DNA of 64,000 bases from Microstegium vimineum (GCA_022036555.1 CM039130.1:22966570-23030569), one strand, 5' to 3'; shown: positions 45,201-56,727, counted from the first letter of the stretch. Made by a program: numbers and translations. The notes: a model not told the origin generated them from the sequence alone.

Positions 45201-46516
45201 GTGGCGCGGATATCCGAGGCGAGCGAGTGTGCGTGGCTTGGCGTTCTAACCTCTGCTACCTTCGGAAATGCTTCCACGGAGATGTAGGCAAAGGAGGCGG
45301 GCTGTAGGAGAGGGAACACGGCGTGGCGTTGGTGGTGGAGACTAGAAGCCGAGGAACGACGACGGCGTTCCGGCGTGGGTGGAGCACGGCTGGCGTTGCT
45401 TAGGCGAGCAGGGCGTGTGTAATGTGAAGGCAATGCGGTGTGCGAGGCAGATCGGACTGAGGTCCTCGGATGGAGACGAGGCAAAGAAGGGGTTGATCGG
45501 GTGCTTACGGTGCTCAGCGAGGCGAGAGCGGGGCAGAGCAAGTGAGCGAGAGAGCGAGACAATGAGCGAATGCGAAAGGGAGAGGTGGTGTGTGCGTCCC
45601 GTTCTACGAGGTCATGGCCGAGCATCGTGGCCGGTGGGGGCGGTGATGTGACGGCGTGCAGTGTGGCAGCGGCGCTCGGCGAGTGGGCGAGCGCGATTGC
45701 ACCGGTGCGTTCTTGGTGCTAGCGCCGTTAGCGCGGATACGCGCTCGATTGCGATCGAGATGGTGCGGGGTTTTGGTCAGTGCGCTGGCGTGTGTGGCGA
45801 CCGGTGACACGACGGTGTGACGCGTGGCGCGGTCCGTGGTGCGAGCAGAGGTGGCGAGTGGGCGAGCTGCTGTGGCCGACACGAGCTGAGTGGCGCGCAG
45901 CTGCTTTCGGCGCCTACGGGCAGGAATCGACGGACACGCGGCAGCAACGCCAGCGTACGGCGCGGCCGCTAGTCGGGCGCGTGCGTGGGAGAGCGCAATT
46001 GCGCGCGGGTGCGGGCGCAGGTGAAAGGCCAAACGGGCCGAATGGGTCGCCCGACCCAGTCCTTTTTCCTTTTCTTTTATTTGTTTTAAACTGAATTTAT
46101 TCAAAACAGTTTCAAAAACTCAAAACTAGGGTTTGAGGCCGAAACCAAAGTTGTTCAAAATAATATTCTCTACATTTTTCATGTAGAGGATATTTCTTGA
46201 AAACCATTATTTTAACAGGTTCCAGTTCAAAGTTAATTAAATCATTTTAAGGAAAAGAATTACTTTTATTTTTAATCTATGAACTAAGCTTAAATAGATA
46301 AGGTGGTTAACATGAAAAGTACTTCAAATATTATTCTAGGTTTAACCAAATTATTATCTAGGTTTATTTAAGGCAAGACATGAAACTCCTATTCAATTCT
46401 AAATTAAATATAAAAGCATACATAAAACATGGTATATGCAAAACATGAATGCAATGCAATGCTTATGCTTAGAGGCTAATGATGATCCTAATGCAAGCTT
46501 GACATAGGGTGTCACA
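42210..46516 (-). mobile_element. 5' LTR of element B (right, 4307 bp)
   Basis: Plus-strand ends are TGTGGCAGAACC and GGGTGTCACA. It is homologous over its length to the left LTR but carries no TRIM; the empty site is near 45740. It includes a GC-rich block at about 44770-46060. Confidence 0.92.
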
Positions 46517-47263
46517 GTGGACGGGCTGTTCAGCAAGCTCAAGTCCTCGGAGATTGACCACCAAACCCGGGCCAAACTTGAAAACCCGTCGAACCCATCT
46601 ATGGTGTTGGTTTCTAGCCCTATCGGTGTGTCTTCTTCCTCTAACCCTTCACAACCTTTGTTCGCTCTTTTGTCTTTGATCTCTGTGATAGAGGAACAAG
46701 TGGAGGCTCTCGGAGATGATGAGCTGGCCTTGGTCATCACTAGGTTCTCGCGGTTTCACAACAACTGCTTGAACCGACGACGTGGTGGCTCAACCAAGGG
46801 GTGCTACCGTTGCGGTGATGAGGATCACTTCATCACAAACTGCCCCAAGAAAGCTGCGGGCTACTTCACCAAGTGCAAGGAAAAGCATGAGCACCACTTG
46901 AAGGACAAGCACAAGGCTAAGGGCGGCCACAACCAGAGATCTTCAAAGAAGGTGATTGACAAGGTGAAGGCCAAGCACCGAGCCTTCCTTGCCTCCCTCA
47001 GTGACATCGAGTGCTCCACGGATGGAGGCTCTTCTTTGAGCAACAACGATGAGTCGAAGGGAGACGTTGAGGACAAGCTCAACAGCCTCTGCTTCTACGC
47101 CGACGCCAAGCACGGTGGCTTCTACACCATGACAATTGGAGCTGGTGAGGTCAGCGAGCACAAGGACGACTTCGACGCTGACTCCGACACACCCGAGGTA
47201 TCACCCACCATCGAGTCTCTCTCCTCCGAGCTTGAGTCCTTGAACACTACTTTCATGAGTTAG
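46517..47263 (+). pseudogene. F gag C-terminal half with zinc knuckle
   Basis: The frame resumes after element B with VDGLFSKLKSSEIDHQTRAK, followed by a Ser/Pro-rich linker and EEQVEALGDDELALVITRF. A CCHC knuckle (CYRCGDEDHFITNC) lies at about 46803-46845 and is followed by Lys/His-rich sequence (KHEHHLKDKHKAKGGH) and ECSTDGG. This order is that of SIRE/Opie-type copia gag. The final TAG at 47261-47263 is followed by related sequence, so it is probably an acquired stop. Confidence 0.9.
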
Positions 47264-48540
47264 GATGTTGTGCTCAAGTGTGGGATTAGAGAGAGAAATG
47301 AGTTCAAGGCTAAGTTTCTGAAAAATGCTAGAAGAGCCTGAGTTCACTAAGGCATTAGTGGTGGTTACCGAGGAGGTAGAGTGTGATGCTTGCGCCATCC
47401 ACATGTCTAACATTGTCACTCTCCAAGACAAGTATAGCACTCTACTTGAGGAGCATAGTGAGCTGAAGGCTAGGTCTAGCTTACTTGGTGCATGCAAGTC
47501 TTGTGAAGGCTTGCATTCTAAGCTAGCACAGAAGGTTGCTAGGATTGATGTCTTATAGATGTCCAGTTCAGATACCACCCGAGAGTCAGATCGCATTGAG
47601 GCTTTGGAGCGTGAGATTGCGACGTGCTGACACGACAAGATGCGTATCAAGGAGGACAACTCACACCTCCGATCTGTCTTAGCTTGGGTGTCTAGCAAAG
47701 AGCCACAACTAGGGATGTTGTACAGGTAGTTCAAGAGGGCTAGCAACACGGGAGTAGGCTTTGCTGTAGGTGGGAGGGACGATAGTGTGTTTGGTAAGAT
47801 CAGGGAGTGCAGTGGTTTGAGCGCCATTGAAAAACCCACTACAACTCCCAAGTTCACCCCACCTAAGCCTACGGACCGCTCTGAGCTACTTGTGAGAGAT
47901 GGCGTGTCTGAGGAGCCACCCAAGACCACTCCACAGAAGTAAGTATGGATTCCCAAACCGAACCAACTTCGGGACCTACTTGACACCTTGCCTGGCATCT
48001 CTAGTGATCCCCTTCCTAAGCAAGCAAAAGTCACCCAACCCAACAAGAGAGTGCCTCCCAAGAGAGCCGTGAGGTACCATTGTGAGTATTGTGAGCGGGA
48101 TGGGCACTTGGCGTAGTTTTGCTATAGGAGGAAGAGAGATGATCAGAGGCAGGATGAGTTGAACAACCGGGACATGTACCACCCACCAGTTGGGGTGCGT
48201 GAACCAGAAGTTCGTAGGCGCACTACTAGGCCTAGAGGTGCAATGCCTCAAGGTGCTAGTCCTCAGGAGGCGAGACCACACGGTGGTCATGCCCGGCGGG
48301 GTACCGGTCGTGACCCATAAAACTACGGGCCTCATGGCGGTGGCTTCACTCCCCATACCTTTAGAGAACCACCTTTTTCTTGTGGTGGCGATCGCTAACC
48401 CCCTATGGGAAGGGAGATGTTTGGTATGCCTCCTAACCCTTTCCTTGGGAAAATGAGTCAACACTAATATCCTTCACAGTTTACTAACCCCAGTGTTGCT
48501 TCATTTGCTCACCCTATGTCTTTCTATTGATGTAGGAAAG
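47264..48540 (+). pseudogene. F gag-pol linker with second zinc knuckle
   Basis: Fragments in shifting frames include ECDACAIHMSNIVTLQDKY and the coiled-coil-like LLEEHSELKAR (about 47325-47560). A second knuckle, CEYCERDGHLAxFCY, lies at about 48080-48125 with a TAG inside it. A Gly/Arg/Pro-rich stretch follows to about 48530. SIRE/Opie elements carry such an extended region between gag and protease. Many stops are present and it is not functional. Confidence 0.7.
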
Positions 48541-48544
48541 AGGA

Positions 48545-50221
48545 TTGGAACAGACTTGTCTTGTGGATTCCGGATGTTCACGCCATATGACCAGAAGTGC
48601 CAAGTGCTTCTCCAGCCTCGACCCCGTGCGCTACACCGAGTACATCACATTTGGGGATAAGAGTAGAGGTAAGGTTTTGTCCCGAGGGTCAATTCGTGTC
48701 AACTCATCTTTTGTTCTCAAGGATGTTGCTTTGGTTGCGAATTTGCATTTTAACCTTCTCTCGGTTTCGCAACTCCTTGATGATGGATTTGAAGTGAATT
48801 TCAATGTTGGCTTTTCTTGGATTCTTGACTCTCGAGGTGATCTTGTTTACCGGATCGTGCCTTTTGGGAAGGTTTTTCGTGTGGATTTTTCTATCTGTTC
48901 CGGACCTTCTCGTTGTCTTCTTGCCGATTCTTTCGAACTTTGGAAGTGACATAGGAGATTGGGACATCTTAGCTTCAACTTGCTTGCAAGTCTTAGCTCG
49001 ATGGACCTTATCCAAGGATTGCCAAAGCTGAAGTTCAAGAAGGATTTGGTGTGCCATCGTTGCAGACATGGCAAGATGGTTGCTGCTTCCCATCCTCCGG
49101 TGACTGACACCATGACCAAACAACCCAGCAAGCTCTTACACATGGACATAGTTGGTCTAGCTCAAGTTAGGTCGGAGGGAGGGAAGTGGTATGTGGTTGT
49201 AGTCGTTGATGACTACTCGAGATACTCTTGGGTGTTCTATTTGGAGAGTAAGGATGAGGCTTTTTCGCATGTGCGTGATCTGATTTTGAGATTGCAAAAT
49301 GAGCTATCTAAGCATGCCATGAGAGCTATTCGTAGTGACAATGGCACATAATTCAAGAATGCTCAATTTGCATCTCTTTGCTCTTCTTTGGGTTGGGATC
49401 ACTAATTTTCCTTTCCTTACACTCCTCAGCAGAATGGAGTTGTTGAACGCAAGAATCGAACCCTTGTTGAGATGGCTAGGGTGATGCTTGATGAGCATAC
49501 AACTCCTAGGAGGTATTGGGCTGAAGCGATAAATTCTGCTTGCTATGTTTCCAATCGCATTTTTCTCTGAGCTTTCAAGAAGAAGACTTCTTATGAGTTG
49601 CAATTTGGGAGATCACCCAAGGTAAGTCACCTAAGGGTGTTTGGGTGCAAGTGTTTCATCCTCAAGAAGGATAAGTTGGACAAATTTGAGTCTCGGTCTT
49701 TTGATGGTATTTTTCTTGGTTATGCAATACATTCTCGTGCTTATCATGCTCTTAACCTTGAAACTAACCAAGTGATGGAGACTTGTGAGATTACTTTCGA
49801 TGAGACTATGCCTTGTAGTTCCACTACTTTTGAGCTTGCAGGTGAGGATGATTTGCACACTAGCATTTTCGTGGAGGAGGAGTAGGACAATGTTGATTGG
49901 GGTGATCCCGAGCCAACTCCACCGGCTGCCCCCGTCAACCATGTGAAATCCACTTCAGCTCACGGCCCCGACCCGTCTACTTCCTCTACATGGGGGCCGT
50001 TCGAGAAGCTTCCTCAGTCTGTTCTCGTTGCACCTGAGGGAGCTCCAGCTACTCTCGAGGGGGAGGATACTTCTTATAGGCAAGCTCCCCGCTACATCCA
50101 GTAGCAGCACCCGCCGGAGAACATCATCGGTGACATTGACTGTCGAGTCACGCGGTTCAGGTCCTATCTCTCTCACTTTGCTCATTCAGATTTTGTCACG
50201 TCTTTTGAGCCTGAGATGTTG
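48545..50221 (+). pseudogene. F protease and integrase
   Basis: Protease: CLVDSGCSRHMT near 48555-48600, the copia aspartic site. GAG pre-integrase: LGHLSFNLLASLS and CHRCRHGKM (H-H-C-C zinc finger, about 48960-49080). Integrase core: LHMDIVG and VDDYSRYSWVFYL (about 49135-49250), RAIRSDNGT followed by TAA (about 49323-49351), then PQQNGVVERKNRTLVEMARVML (about 49425-49490), giving the D,D,E triad across a broken frame. A C-terminal region with HLRVFGCKCFILKK runs to about 49885, then an acidic linker. At least four stops or frameshifts. Confidence 0.9.
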
Positions 50222-50437
50222 GACATGCTTTGATGGATCCAGATTGGGTCAATGCCATGCATGAGGAGTTGGAAAACTTTAAGCGAAACCGTGTTTGGGT
50301 CTTGGTGCCACCACCACCAAGTTGCCACCCTATAGGAACCAAGTGAGTTTTCAAAAACAAATAAAATGAGGATGGGATGGTAGTGCGAAACAAGGCTAGG
50401 TTGGTAGCACAAGGCTGTTTTCAAAAGGAGGAAATAG
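50222..50437 (+). pseudogene. F reverse transcriptase, N-terminal part
   Basis: It reads DPDWVNAMHEELENFKRNRVWVLV, a stop, then RNKARLVAQGCFQKEEIDY, the start of the copia reverse transcriptase domain (given in two runs). It is cut by element C between the two ATTAT copies and resumes at 62807 with EETFAPVARLEAIR. Confidence 0.9.
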
Positions 50438-50442
50438 ATTAT

Positions 50443-51183
50443 TGTTGACACAAAAAGCGTCAGGATCTGCGAACACCTCGGGCTATTACCCGAATTCGAT
50501 ATCCAAAGGTGTGCCAGTCGATTTGACCAGTTAATCGACAAGGACGATAACTAGAACAAAATCCAAGCAAGACAACGGCGGTACGCCCAGATGTCAAAAC
50601 TCAGACTTGATCAGGATAACTAGAGCAGAGCTGAACGAGACAACAGCGATGCGCCCGGATGTCAAAGCTCAGATTACTCCCACGCGAAACTTGCAAGGGT
50701 TTGACGGAGATCAAGAAGATGCAGCCCATCGAAGCTTGAAGAACTCGTAGATAAACTAAGACTAATGCAATAAAAGGGTAAATTGCGGTAAAAGTAATAA
50801 GAGTAATAGATTTATTTGATGTATGATTGGATCTTTTTCTCACGACCCCTAGGTACAAATTTATACTACAGCAAAAAGAGTTGTAGACAGACACGACTCG
50901 TACCTTTCCTAAACAAAACTCTATTTTAAAGGAAACAACTGACCCGCGCAGGAGTTGGACCCAAATAACAATAATATTTTCCTAAACAAACATCTCTATT
51001 TTGAAGGAAAATAAATGACTCATGCAAGAGTCGGACTCAAACTTCTATAATAATACTAATATAAGATCACCAGTTTCCTTATGTCTTTTCTTCGATGAAA
51101 CTTTCCATCGGCAGACTCTTCAATCCGCAACTTCCTTTTATTGCCATCGGCAATCCTCTGCTGACAATCAGCCGCCACATCAT
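50443..51183 (-). mobile_element. 3' LTR of element C, 5' end of U3 missing
   Basis: It matches 61804-62541 closely, from the terminus TGTTGACACAAAAAGC to a point in U3. The remaining 260 bp of U3, including most of the ATCGGCA cluster, and the polypurine tract are absent. The promoter region of the antisense gene follows directly. Two ATCGGCA copies remain, at 51107 and 51146. Confidence 0.88.
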
Positions 51184-51448
51184 ATCTCCTCGATTGTCGC
51201 ACATACTTATTGCATACCACTCTACATTCCTGCTCAGTGTGAAGAAAACTCCAAAATACCCTTGACCAGGCTTATAAAAGTTACCACCATCCAATCTGTT
51301 TTTACCTTGAGCCTACTTTTACTTTCACCTGCCCTCGTCTTCAACCTCGGCGGCGACTCCGGCGGCGACTCCGAAGAACAGCTCCGTGAGCTCAAGCAAC
51401 AGTAATTTCTTTAAGCAGAGAACAAATTGCAAGGATTCCTCAACTCCA
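51184..51448 (+). promoter_or_regulatory. Promoter and leader of the antisense PMD gene
   Basis: A TATA box, TATAAAAG, lies at 51273-51280, 169 bases before ATG 51449. The leader is CT-rich with GGCGGCGACTCC repeated in tandem near 51350-51380. Two ATCGGCA copies lie 120-165 bases upstream of the TATA box in the truncated LTR. Transcription start is inferred near 51305. Confidence 0.55.
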
Positions 51449-54400
51449 ATGGCGATCAACTTCGACGTCCCCAAAGTAAATCTACTTCCTCCTCACTTCA
51501 CCTTCTGCAAGTTCCTTTTCCGTATCAATTTCGTAATCTCTTTTCCCCTTCCTTTCTTTGATTTTTTTCGAAACCTAGGAACTGTACAACAAGGTAGTAA
51601 TCCCCATTGAGAAATCCAATTTCAACTGTCTGGGCCCAATGGGACACCCCAATCCTACCAATCTGATCAATGCAGAGACCAACTGCATCCCTTTCAAATC
51701 TGAATGCTTTAGCCTAGGGTTATGGAAAGATGTTTTCCGCTCATGGCCCAAACCCACCAAGGGATGGAAAAATTGGTACCTTAGAATAATCAGAACACAA
51801 CAAGTTTACTGGTCAGAGCGTAACCTAGATCAGTGTATCAGGCTCTCCATTGCCGATATGGAGAAGAATGAGAATATGATGATGGCGGCTTTGTATTTCT
51901 GGTCCGATACAATGAATGCCTTTCTATTCAGACACGGATCAGCTACTCCCACTCTTGCCGACGTGCACATGCTTACCGACCTCGATGTCTCCTCCGCCGA
52001 TACCCCCGCCCTATTCAATAGGAAGGCTGAGTATAAGGTGAACACACGCAATATCGGCGGCTGGACTGGTTACATCCGGGAATACCAAAAGACTGGATCG
52101 GTAAGTCAAAGGGAGCATGCCATCTTTTTGAACATGTGGCTAGAAAAATTTATCTTCTGTGGCTGAACGGTTGGACCTACCACCATGTATCTTCCTACGG
52201 CAGAGCTTCTGGCCGATGGAACAAGACTCCCTCTCGGCCGATACCTCCTTGGATCGGTATACCATCTTCTACACCAAGTATCCAAGAAGTTATTGTTAGG
52301 CGAGTCCATTGGCAACCTTGGGGGTCCTTGGTGGTTTATAAACATATGGTTAAACGCACATATGTACAAGGCCCTTCAATTTGACTTGTTCAATCAGCAA
52401 TTCCCAAGGGATATATCAGAGGATTATGTATTTGATGATGATGAATCGGCAACTCGTCCCCCTCTTAATTTCAGGGAGGCTATCATAGTGCTACTAGGAA
52501 CCGATGCCAATGCAGACCAGTTCGGTAAATTCTTTCAAAAGCTTTATAACGGAATCCCTGCTTCAGAACGGCTTTGGTGGCCTTATATTGATGATGACAA
52601 CCGATTTCCTTTGTTGTTCAACCTTACCGATATGAACGTGCCTCGGAATGAAGTAATCATGAAGGCCAGCATTGTTCCCCGAGCTATTCCAGTCAACATT
52701 TTTGGAACTGGGAAGAATGCTCCTCCATCTTACGAGTTCTATTACCCATCGGCAGTAGCAAGACAACTGGCATTCGGCCAATTACCGATCAAACTCTGCT
52801 ACGCCAAGGTGATAAAACCAAGACAAATTATCTCCAGCGCTATGGATTGGAACAAGGTTGTCAATCTCCCTCCTGATGCCGATACATCAGACATCGACCT
52901 ATCCTCCTGGGCACCAACATCTTTAATCACGGAGGAATACAAATTTTGGTGGCAAGAATGGAGAAGCCAACTGTTCGCCAAGTCATCTCACTACTATCGG
53001 CATTTGATCGACGCTGATCATATCATCCCCGATGATGCAGTAAGTTCATCAAAATGCATTTTTATCATTTACTTCTACCATCGTCATCTGATCTTCTTTT
53101 GCTTAACAAGTTGACGATCCAATCCCCCAAATGAGCAAGAGTGGCAAGCCCTTCCATCTTCGAATGATGAGCCCTATATCGATTATCGGTAATAAAGCTC
53201 CTACACTGGCTGCCTTCATTCCTCAGAGGGTACCTAAGGTCACTCTCAAGCCCAAGCCGACGCCTGCAAAGACCATTGCTACTCCATCGGCTGCTACTGC
53301 CATCTTGGCGCGAGCTTTCGCAGTAAGTTTTACTTTTACTTATACCGATCACAAACTGCTCATCGGCAATATTTACTTTATGTAACTTGCACCAAACATT
53401 TTTCTGGCAGCGAGGTCATCGGCAGCTGCTCCAAACGTACAAGCTTCTCAAACTCACGCTGCCGATACCCCCCAAGCTTCGCAACCAAAAAGGGCCGGCT
53501 CACCTGCTGCCGCTCCAAAGAAGAAACGCTTGAGGCAAGCCACTCCAGCTGCATCACCAATTCCCACTGATGCACCAATAGTAGAGCCATCATCGGCATC
53601 TATTCCCGATCAGCCAACAGATGAAATCCTTGACCAGGAAACAATACCACCGTCGTAGGAACTAGCTGCAACATCGGTACCGGCACCAGCACCTACACCA
53701 GATAACATCCCCGACTAGAGGATAGCATCACCACCACAGGAATCAGCCACCGTAGCAGAGACAGCGCCAGCAACAGCACCAACATCACCGACTGCTCCTC
53801 CTACGGAAGCGTGTTCATCGGCAACCGTTGCTGATCTCCAGGATGAGGCCATACCAACCAACCTCCCAAGCCCCAAGCAAGAAATCCGCTTCAAGATGGT
53901 AAGCCGATTATCTAAAAACTTGCAGTACAAACTTATGATCGGCAAATTTTAACTTTGTCCTTTTCAGGCCCAAGACTCCCCTGATAGCTTGTTCTCCTTC
54001 CACATCAACCTCCCTGGCGAAGATGAAGACAAAGAAGGTTCTACTCCAGCGAATAGCTTGTTCTCCTTCGCCGTCAACCTTCCCGATGAAGACGAAGACG
54101 AAGAAAGCTCCGCTCCAGCATTATCGGCAGATGTCAAACTCAAGCTTGAAACATTGCTATCTTTACTGCAACAAGACACATCCCATCTCGTCCAAGACTC
54201 TACTGCAGTAAAGATAACTTTTAAAGACATCCAAGGCCACCTATCTGCCGATACATAAGAAACACTCTTCCAGGCAGCGTTTCTTGAGAGCAAGCAACTC
54301 CAGTATCAAAGACTTTCTCGTCGCATAGCCGATAGGACTGCTCGATCACAACTTGAAGAAGAAATGCTTAAGTTCAAACAAGTTGCCGATGCAAAGCACA

Positions 54401-54717
54401 AGGGCATCAGCCAAGTAGAAGCTTCCGACGCCAATCTTGAGCAAGAGATCGTTCAGCTATCGGCAAGGAGGGAAGAGTTGCAGACCGAACTAAAAAGGGT
54501 TGAAGAGGCCTTAAACGCAGTCAGCCAAAAGAAAGCTCAACTGCCCGACGTCATTAAGACCCTACAACAAGAAAGAGACACAAACGCCCGACAAGCTATT
54601 CGGCTGAAGAAGAAAATCAAGCCAGTTGAAGGGTCTGCCGATAATGATGCTAGAGAAATGGAAGAAATAGAGCAAATCCGCCTTCGTGCGATATCAGCTA
54701 TTCAAGCTCTGTTGTAA
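51449..54717 (+). pseudogene. Plant-mobile-domain (PMD) protein gene of element C
   Basis: My model has five exons: 51449-51475, 51579-53039, 53111-53322, 53411-53898 and 53968-54717, all GT-AG, with introns of 69-103 bp. Exon 2 encodes a PMD / aminotransferase-like domain; the signature LYFWSDTMNAFLFRHG and TPTLADVHMLTDLDV lies at about 51885-51995. Exon 4 has an NLS-like PKKKRLRQ near 53515-53535. Exon 5 has a 23-residue tandem repeat (SLFSFxxNLPxEDED) and a C-terminal coiled coil of about 115 residues. In-frame stops: TGA 52164, TAG 53656, TAG 53716, TAA 54256, all reachable by one C-to-T change. Exons 2/3 and 3/4 join one base out of frame. PMD proteins (MAIN, MAIL1 in Arabidopsis) act in the nucleus in silencing and genome stability; the role of transposon-borne ones is unknown. 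Confidence 0.82.
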
Positions 54718-54837
54718 TTTACTATAATTCATCATATCGGCAAATATAACACTTGATTTACTTTGTAATATAATGTCAGTACGATTTTTACCGATGATTA
54801 TATAACTTTTCCTTTCATCGGCACTCAACTGGGCATT
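54718..54837. other. Convergent 3' ends of the PMD gene and C pol
   Basis: Only about 120 bases separate the PMD stop from the end of pol on the other strand, and they carry two ATCGGCA copies (about 54736 and 54817). Transcripts from both strands would overlap here unless they ended very precisely. Confidence 0.5.
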
Positions 54838-56727
54838 TTACGCATCCACCCAAATACTAGGGTAATATTTCTTCAAGTACTTTCCGTTGATCGCTCTGGA
54901 GAATGCAACTCCTTCGAGAGTTTCCAAAATATAGGCATTACCAGGAATAGACTGATTTATCCGGAACGGACCCTCCCAATTAGGAGACCATTTTCCAAAT
55001 TTAGAAGTTTTAGTCCCAATCGGTAAAATCAATTTCCACACTAGATCACCATCGGCAAATTCATTCACCTTCACCTTCTTGTCGTACCATCTGGCAACCC
55101 TTTTCTTATTTTCTTCAATGCTGATCAAAGCTCTCAACCAATGACCTGCCAAGTCTTCTAACTCATCCTTCATAAGAGTATCATACTCATCGGCTGTCAA
55201 TTGATCTTGCGAAAACAATCACCTAGAACCAGTTTTAACTTCCCAAAGCAGGACAACATCGTGTCCATAGACTAACTGATATGGCGAAACTTTGATTGCA
55301 CCATGACATACCATCCGATACGACCATAGGGCTTCATTCAACACTATATGCCACCTTCTAGGGTTTTCTTCAATTTTGCGTTTGATAAGCTTAATGACTC
55401 CTTTATTAGTCGCCTCAGCCTGACCGTTAGCTTGGGCATAATAAGGAGAAGAATTCAATACCTTGAACCCCATACCAGCAGCAAACACATCAAACTCTCC
55501 CGATGTGAACATGGTTCCTTGATCGGTGGTAATAGTTTGAGGAATACCAAATCGGTAAACAATATGTTCTTTCACAAAATCTATCATGTTTGCCGATGTC
55601 ACCTTTTTCAAAGGAATCGCCTCTACCCATTTTGTGAAGTAGTCGGTAGCAACGAGTATAAACTTATGCCCCTTGCTCCATGGTGGATAAATTGGGTCGA
55701 TAAGATCAATAGCCCATCCTCTAAACGACCAAGGCTTGATTATAGGATTCATTGCCGATGCAGGTGCCCTATGGACATTACCAAACCTCTGACGATCCTG
55801 GCACCCTTTAAAATAGTTGAAGCAGTCTTCAGGAATTGTCGGCCAATAATATCCATTCCTCCTAATCATCCATTTCATCTTGAATGCCGATTGATGTGCT
55901 CCACACAAACCTTCATGGATCTCACCCATCAACTCCTTTGATTCCTCTCTACCAAGGCATCTAAGCAAAACTCCATCAATTGTCCGATAATATAATTCAT
56001 TGTTAAGGAGCACATACTTGGTAGCCTGAAACCTTAGACGCCTTTCAACCTTCTTAGATGGATCCCTTAAGTAATCAACAACTTCTCTTCTCCAGTCATC
56101 GGCAACCATTACCGATGTCATGACTTCTTGAATCGGCTGATATCCTAAAGCATTCTGTGCTAACAGATTGGCCTCTTCATTATGCAACCTAGGAATATGC
56201 TCAAGGCGGTACTCTTTGAATTCTTTTAATAACCGCAGACATCTCTCATGGTGTGCAATCAACACTTCACTTCGGCATTCATATACCCCAGTCAATTGGT
56301 TAATTATTAACATGGAGTCACCGAAGATCTCAACAGCATCGGCACGTACCTCCCTGAGTAATTCCAACCCCTTTAGCAGAGCTTGGTACTTAGCCTGATT
56401 GTTTGTTGAGGTAGCAACAATCGGCAACGAAATTTCATATTTTCGTCCGCGGGGTGAGATTAAAATAATGCCGATACCTGCCCCTTCCTTGCATGTAGAC
56501 CCATCAAAGAACAAAGTCCAAGGAGCAATCTCCACAGAGCTTACCACATTGCAATGCTGAGTAACAAAATTGGCCATCACCTGACCCTTAACTGCCTTAG
56601 CCGATTCATACTTCAAATCAAACTCCGAAAGTGCTAGAATCCATTTGCCAATTCTCCCACTTAATATCGACATCGATAGCATATACTTAACCACATCATC
56701 TTTGCAGATAGCAGTGCATTCAGCCAA
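54838..56727 (-). pseudogene. C archaeal-type RNase H and integrase
   Basis: The minus-strand frame of 502 codons (56727-55219) starts in the end of the first RNase H. It then has a second, archaeal-type RNase H (WTLFFDGSTCKEGAGIGIIL, EALLKGLELL-like, IFGDSMLIINQL, HIPRLHNEEANLLA), the mark of Tat-lineage elements. Integrase follows: zinc finger (H.GLCGAHQS, GCQDRQ with the second Cys pair altered) and core (WAIDLIDPI, TTDQGTMF, QAEATNKGVI giving D,D,E; about 55700-55410). After a stop at 55219, the C-terminal part (55218-54838) has ARWYDKKVKVNEFADGDLVW and WEGPFRI. The frame is otherwise open and the catalytic residues look intact. Confidence 0.9.

Larger units (their letters stand above)
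32117..46516 (-). mobile_element. Element B: Tekay/Del-type chromovirus (14.4 kb)
   Basis: This is a complete insertion flanked by GTGGA (32112-32116 and 46517-46521). The order on the minus strand is LTR (46516-42210), tRNA-iMet primer site, gag, protease, reverse transcriptase, RNase H, integrase with chromodomain remnant, polypurine tract, LTR (36928-32117). LTRs above 4 kb and TGTGACACCC termini fit Tekay/Del-type grass chromoviruses. All coding parts are broken. It interrupts the gag of copia element F. Confidence 0.93.
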
